Shown: positions 13,030-16,084 of the stretch, in pieces
Position numbering within the stretch: position 1 is the stretch's first letter
Layout: each line of letters opens with the position of its first letter
Notes under the pieces: generated by a model
Told to the model about the DNA's origin: nothing
The model's database searches: none
Seen by the model: only the letters and a program-made list of their open reading frames with translations
Made by a program: the position numbers and the translations under genes
DNA from: CAYGWX01 sp964353855 [NCBI: uncultured bacterium]
GTDB taxonomy: Bacteria > Edwardsbacteria > CAYGWX01
Direction: 5' to 3'
NCBI GenBank assembly: GCA_964353855.1
Contig: CAYGWX010000056.1
Location: forward strand, 1 to 16,084
DNA length: 16,084 bases

Positions 13030-13815
13030 ATGATGGGTTACGAAAATTTGATCGTAGAGCGGGACGGAGAGATCGCGGTCGTGACCGTAAACCGTCCGCA
13101 GGTGATGAACGCCCTGAACGACGCCGTGATCACGGAACTGGGGCAGGCGTTCGAAGACCTGGGAAAAGACGAAGGGGTCAAGGCCGTCATCCTGACCGGG
13201 GCTGGGGAGAAGGCCTTCGTGGCCGGGGCGGACATCGGGGAACTGTCCAAGCTGGATTGCTTGGGTGCGATCAAGACCGCGCGGAAGGGCCAGCACCTAA
13301 TGTTCCAGATCGAGTGGTGCCCCAAGCCGGTGATCGCGGCCGTCAACGGCTTCGCCCTGGGCGGGGGCTGTGAGCTGGCCATGGCCTGCGATATCCGCAT
13401 CGCTTCGGATAAAGCCCGCTTCGGACAGCCGGAAGTAAATCTGGGCCTCATCCCCGGATATGGCGGAACCCAGAGGCTTCCCCGCTTGGTCGGGATGGGC
13501 AAGGCCAAGGAGCTCATCTTCACCGGGGACATGGTGGACGCTCAGGAAGCCCTGAGGATAGGCCTTGCGGACAAGGTCGTCCCGACTGCTGACCTTCTGG
13601 CCCAGGCCAAGGAGATGGCCAAGAAGATCGCCTCCAAGGCACCAATAGCGGTGAAGCTGGCCAAGCAGGCGATCAACTTCGGGAACCGGGTGGATCCGGT
13701 AAGCGGAAACCTCTATGAGGCGGATCAATTCGGGGCGGCCTTCACGACCGAGGACATGAAGGAAGGGACCAGCGCGTTCTTGGGAAAGAGGAAGGCGGAG
13801 TTTAAGGGAAGATAA
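13030..13815 (+). CDS. Enoyl-CoA hydratase (crotonase family)
   Basis: A 261-residue cytoplasmic enzyme that adds water across trans-2-enoyl-CoA. The oxyanion-hole segments are KAFVAGADIGEL (61-72) and NGFALGGGCELAMACD (106-121). Both catalytic Glu of true hydratases are present, E115 in GGGCE and E135 in GQPE, twenty residues apart as in rat mitochondrial hydratase, so it is probably a real hydratase rather than another crotonase-fold enzyme. PGYGGTQRLPR follows. AGGAGG at 13023-13028 is only one base before the first ATG (13030) and four before the second (13033), so the true start may be the second Met. It probably acts in beta-oxidation, butyryl-CoA or aromatic-acid pathways; thiolase and acyl-CoA dehydrogenase genes are not in view. 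Confidence 0.93.
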   Translation: MMGYENLIVERDGEIAVVTVNRPQVMNALNDAVITELGQAFEDLGKDEGVKAVILTGAGEKAFVAGADIGELSKLDCLGAIKTARKGQHLMFQIEWCPKPVIAAVNGFALGGGCELAMACDIRIASDKARFGQPEVNLGLIPGYGGTQRLPRLVGMGKAKELIFTGDMVDAQEALRIGLADKVVPTADLLAQAKEMAKKIASKAPIAVKLAKQAINFGNRVDPVSGNLYEADQFGAAFTTEDMKEGTSAFLGKRKAEFKGR

Positions 13816-13819
13816 GCTC

Positions 13820-13860
13820 ATTGCAAATTGAGAATTGCAAAATATCAATTGTAGTTTGAA
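13820..13860. other. AT-rich spacer with a repeated ATTGCAAA motif
   Basis: ATTGCAAA occurs at 13820-13827 and 13834-13841, followed by CAATTG. The stretch is much richer in AT than the genes on either side. TTGCAA (13821-13826) with TATCAA (13843-13848) would make a weak promoter with 16-bp spacing for the FAD oxidase gene. Beyond this I see nothing. Confidence 0.3.
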
Positions 13861-13898
13861 AGAACAGAAAAGGCGCAGCTTCAGAGTCAACCGAGGTT

Positions 13899-15335
13899 AT
13901 GGCGGTTAAGGTTAGAAGAGAGACTTTAAGGGAGAGTCGGTTCGGGCGGGTGGATGCGGAGGTCCTCGCGGCCCTGAGGGGGATCGCGGGAGAAGCCCAT
14001 GTGGTCACGAACCCAGCGGACCTGGAGCCGTATGGGCAGGATGAAACCGAGGACTTCCTTTACCTTCCGGAGGTGGGGGTAAAGCCCTCGTCCACGGAGG
14101 AAGTTTCACGGATTCTCGCGCTGTGCTTTGAGAAGAACATTCCGGTGACCCCGCGGGGAGGAGGGACCGGACTCTCGGGAGGGGCGCTGCCGGTCTTCGG
14201 GGGTGTCCTTATATCCTTCGAGCGGATGAACCGAATCCTGGAGATCGACCTCGACAACCTCATGGCCGTGGTCGAGCCCGGAGTGATCACCCAGACCTTC
14301 CAGGAGGAAGTGGAAAAGGTCGGATTGTTCTACCCCCCAGACCCGGCCAGCAAGGGGACCTGCACCTTAGGGGGTAATGTCGCCGAGTGCGCCGGCGGGC
14401 CCAGGGCCTTGAAATACGGCACGACCAAGGATTACGTGTACGGCCTGGAGGCCGTGCTCGCGAACGGAAGCGTCATCCGACCCGGAGGAAAGCTCCTGAA
14501 GAACGTCTCGGGGTACAGCTTGACCCAGCTCCTGGTCGGCTCGGAGGGCACCCTGGCCGTGATCACGAAGATCATCCTCAAGCTCATCCCCTTACCGTCC
14601 TTTCGCAGGACCCTGGTCACCCCGTTTAACACCCTGGAAGAGGCCTGCCAGTCCCTCACGGCCATCTTCAGGGCACGAATCGTGCCCTGCGCCGCAGAGT
14701 TCATGGAGTGTTCCGCCATCAAGGCAACCGAGGATAAATTGGAAAGGAAGTTCCCCTACGGGAACTACGAGGCCCTGCTCCTCATCGAAGTGGACGGGAA
14801 TAATGAAGGAGTCCTTGATAAGGAAATAGAAAAAGTCGGAGAAATCTGCCTGAAGGGCGGGGCTGTGGACGTGTTCGTGGCAGACTCCCGGGCGCGGCAA
14901 GAGGAGATGTGGGAAATGCGGCGCTCTATCGGGGATGCCGTTAAGGGAATCTCGATCTACAAGGAAGAGGATACGGTCGTGCCTCGGGCCCAGCTCCCGG
15001 AACTGATGCGAAAGGTGAAGGCCATCTCACAAAAGCATGGGATCACCACAATCTGTTATGGGCACGCCGGGGACGGAAACATTCACGTGAACATCCTGAA
15101 GGCCGGAATGTCGGACGTGAAGTGGGATGAAAAACTGCCCCTGGCCATCCGGGAGATCTTCGAAGAGGTCGTTCGGCTGGGGGGGACGATATCCGGAGAG
15201 CACGGGATCGGGTGGACCCAGAAAAGTTATTTACCGCTTGCTTGTTCAACCGTGGAACTGGAGGTGATGCGGAAGATCAAGAAGGCGATGGACCCTAAGG
15301 GGATATTGAACCCGGGAAAACTGCTGCCGGAATAG
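13899..15335 (+). CDS. FAD-linked 2-hydroxyacid dehydrogenase (GlcD / D-lactate dehydrogenase family)
   Basis: A 478-residue flavoprotein of the VAO family, full length for GlcD-like enzymes. The PP-loop that holds FAD is RGGGTGLSGGALP (86-98), and DPASKGTCTLGGNVAE (148-163) with LLVGSEGTLAVIT completes the FAD-binding domain. The C-terminal FAD-oxidase domain has GHAGDGNIHVNIL (388-400) and SGEHGIGWTQKSYL (432-445), ending in the usual DPKGILNPGK. The reaction is oxidation of a 2-hydroxyacid such as glycolate or D-lactate, with electrons passed to a partner protein rather than O2 in anaerobes. An Fe-S protein gene starts 28 bp after its stop and may be that partner. The ATG at 13899 follows GAGG with only two bases of spacing, so the binding site is mediocre; upstream sequence is non-coding. 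Confidence 0.92.
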   Translation: MAVKVRRETLRESRFGRVDAEVLAALRGIAGEAHVVTNPADLEPYGQDETEDFLYLPEVGVKPSSTEEVSRILALCFEKNIPVTPRGGGTGLSGGALPVFGGVLISFERMNRILEIDLDNLMAVVEPGVITQTFQEEVEKVGLFYPPDPASKGTCTLGGNVAECAGGPRALKYGTTKDYVYGLEAVLANGSVIRPGGKLLKNVSGYSLTQLLVGSEGTLAVITKIILKLIPLPSFRRTLVTPFNTLEEACQSLTAIFRARIVPCAAEFMECSAIKATEDKLERKFPYGNYEALLLIEVDGNNEGVLDKEIEKVGEICLKGGAVDVFVADSRARQEEMWEMRRSIGDAVKGISIYKEEDTVVPRAQLPELMRKVKAISQKHGITTICYGHAGDGNIHVNILKAGMSDVKWDEKLPLAIREIFEEVVRLGGTISGEHGIGWTQKSYLPLACSTVELEVMRKIKKAMDPKGILNPGKLLPE

Positions 15336-15363
15336 AGTAATTTGACCAATCCATGGAGGCCCT

Positions 15364-16084
15364 GTGTGTGAGTTCTGCATGAAGCACGGTGAGGGAAAGA
15401 AGTGGTACCTCGAGGCCAAAAACTATTCCGAGGACCTGCTCTCGGACGCGCGCCGGACGAAGTTCATCAAGGATTTCTTTAAGGAGATCCCCACGCCGGG
15501 GGAGATCGACAAGAGGCTTACGTCCCTGGACAAGGCTCCGGGGTTCGTCCGTCGTTCGATGACCCGGAGAATCACCCGGAAATTTCAGAAGGTCCACTTC
15601 GGCCAGGTGGTCCCGATCGAGGAGATCGAACAAATCCTGGGTTTCGTCAACTCCATCATCCGGGTGGCCTGCATCTGCCGGTATCAGACCCTGGGAAAGG
15701 AGAAGCGTTACTGCTACGGGGTGAGCATGGGGCCGAACGGAGGAAAATTCGGCGAAATCCTCCAGGACATTGATAAAAGCTTTACGTCCGGGCCGCATTC
15801 TTGGGGGGCGGAGATGGTGGCCAAGGCCGAGGCCCTGGCGGCGATGAAGGAGTACGAGAAAGAAGGCCTCTGCCACACGGTCTGGGTCTTTCAAACCCCG
15901 TTCATCGGTGGGATCTGCAACTGCGACCGTTCGGATTGCATGGCCCTGAAGACGAGCGTTACGCACAACCTCCCGATGATGTTCCGGGCAGAGTACGTGG
16001 CTGAGATAAAGCAGGACCTGTGTTCGGGCTGCCGGAACTGCATGCGGGTCTGCCAGTTCGGGGCCCTGGCCTACAGCGCGGCCA
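15364..16084 (+). CDS. 4Fe-4S ferredoxin-domain protein, cut by the right edge
   Basis: The frame is open to the window end (240 codons seen). I chose the GTG at 15364, four bases after GGAGG (15355-15359); an ATG at 15353 is in another frame and stops early, and the frame has a TGA at 15343. The N-terminus CEFCMKHGEGKKWYL carries a Cys pair. Later Cys are at 103/105, 117, 170, 185/187 and 192. Residues 220-230 form a classic CxxCxxCxxxC 4Fe-4S site (CSGCRNCMRVC) followed by FGAL. At least one cluster is certain; the other Cys may bind more. No membrane segment is seen. Its position after the GlcD-like gene suggests an electron-transfer partner. I do not know a named enzyme with this layout. 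The C-terminus is missing here. Confidence 0.8.
   Translation, partial: MCEFCMKHGEGKKWYLEAKNYSEDLLSDARRTKFIKDFFKEIPTPGEIDKRLTSLDKAPGFVRRSMTRRITRKFQKVHFGQVVPIEEIEQILGFVNSIIRVACICRYQTLGKEKRYCYGVSMGPNGGKFGEILQDIDKSFTSGPHSWGAEMVAKAEALAAMKEYEKEGLCHTVWVFQTPFIGGICNCDRSDCMALKTSVTHNLPMMFRAEYVAEIKQDLCSGCRNCMRVCQFGALAYSAA

Noticed and set aside
15295-15966. 223-codon ORF on the minus strand
   Set aside because: It is antisense to the end of the GlcD-like gene and the Fe-S protein gene, both supported by clear motifs, and has no family resemblance itself.

Overview
The window comes from a diderm (LPS-making) bacterium of moderately high GC. The style of its genes suggests an anaerobic deltaproteobacterium (Desulfobacterota-like): LPS core glycosyltransferases, a GlcD-type FAD oxidase followed by a Cys-rich ferredoxin-like protein, a consensus sigma-54 promoter, and extragenic palindromes. 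This placement is inference; there is no rRNA or other taxonomic marker.

Layout. (1) Positions 1-597 are AT-rich and mostly non-coding. A consensus sigma-54 promoter and a strong ribosome binding site point leftward to an 18-codon ORF. An 11-bp inverted repeat lies behind that promoter. A rightward extended -10 promoter and a leader with about eleven copies of an 11-bp tandem repeat precede the first large gene. (2) Positions 598-10222 hold one tightly packed rightward operon for polyprenyl-lipid and LPS core/O-antigen work. It runs: UbiA-family prenyltransferase, undecaprenyl-diphosphatase (uppP), WaaE-like GT2, a truncated GT4, a second WaaE-like GT2, GT4, GT9, GT9, GT2, GT9 and an O-antigen ligase-like membrane protein. 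Most junctions are 4-base ATGA or similar overlaps, so translation is probably coupled. (3) Positions 10223-11139 are about 900 bp of non-coding, repeat-rich DNA. They hold a 12-bp-stem hairpin just after the operon, a second 11-bp tandem array, a 10-bp array, a candidate promoter, scattered palindromes, and a 44-bp-period array of four hairpins whose stems vary in a compensatory way. (4) Positions 11140-16084 hold an HD-domain protein, an MFS exporter, an enoyl-CoA hydratase, a GlcD-like FAD oxidase and a 4Fe-4S protein cut by the right edge.

How the genes fit together. The GT2, GT4 and GT9 enzymes would extend the LPS core at the cytoplasmic face of the inner membrane. The ligase-like protein would attach undecaprenyl-linked O-antigen to the core in the periplasm. 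UppP would recycle the undecaprenyl diphosphate released. The right-hand genes look catabolic: a crotonase for beta-oxidation-type chemistry, and a 2-hydroxyacid dehydrogenase probably passing electrons to the Fe-S protein.

The most unusual content is non-coding: the covarying hairpin array before the HD gene, the two related 11-bp arrays at either end of the LPS operon, and the leftward sigma-54 unit at the left edge. I found no rRNA, tRNA, CRISPR array, transposase or known defence system.
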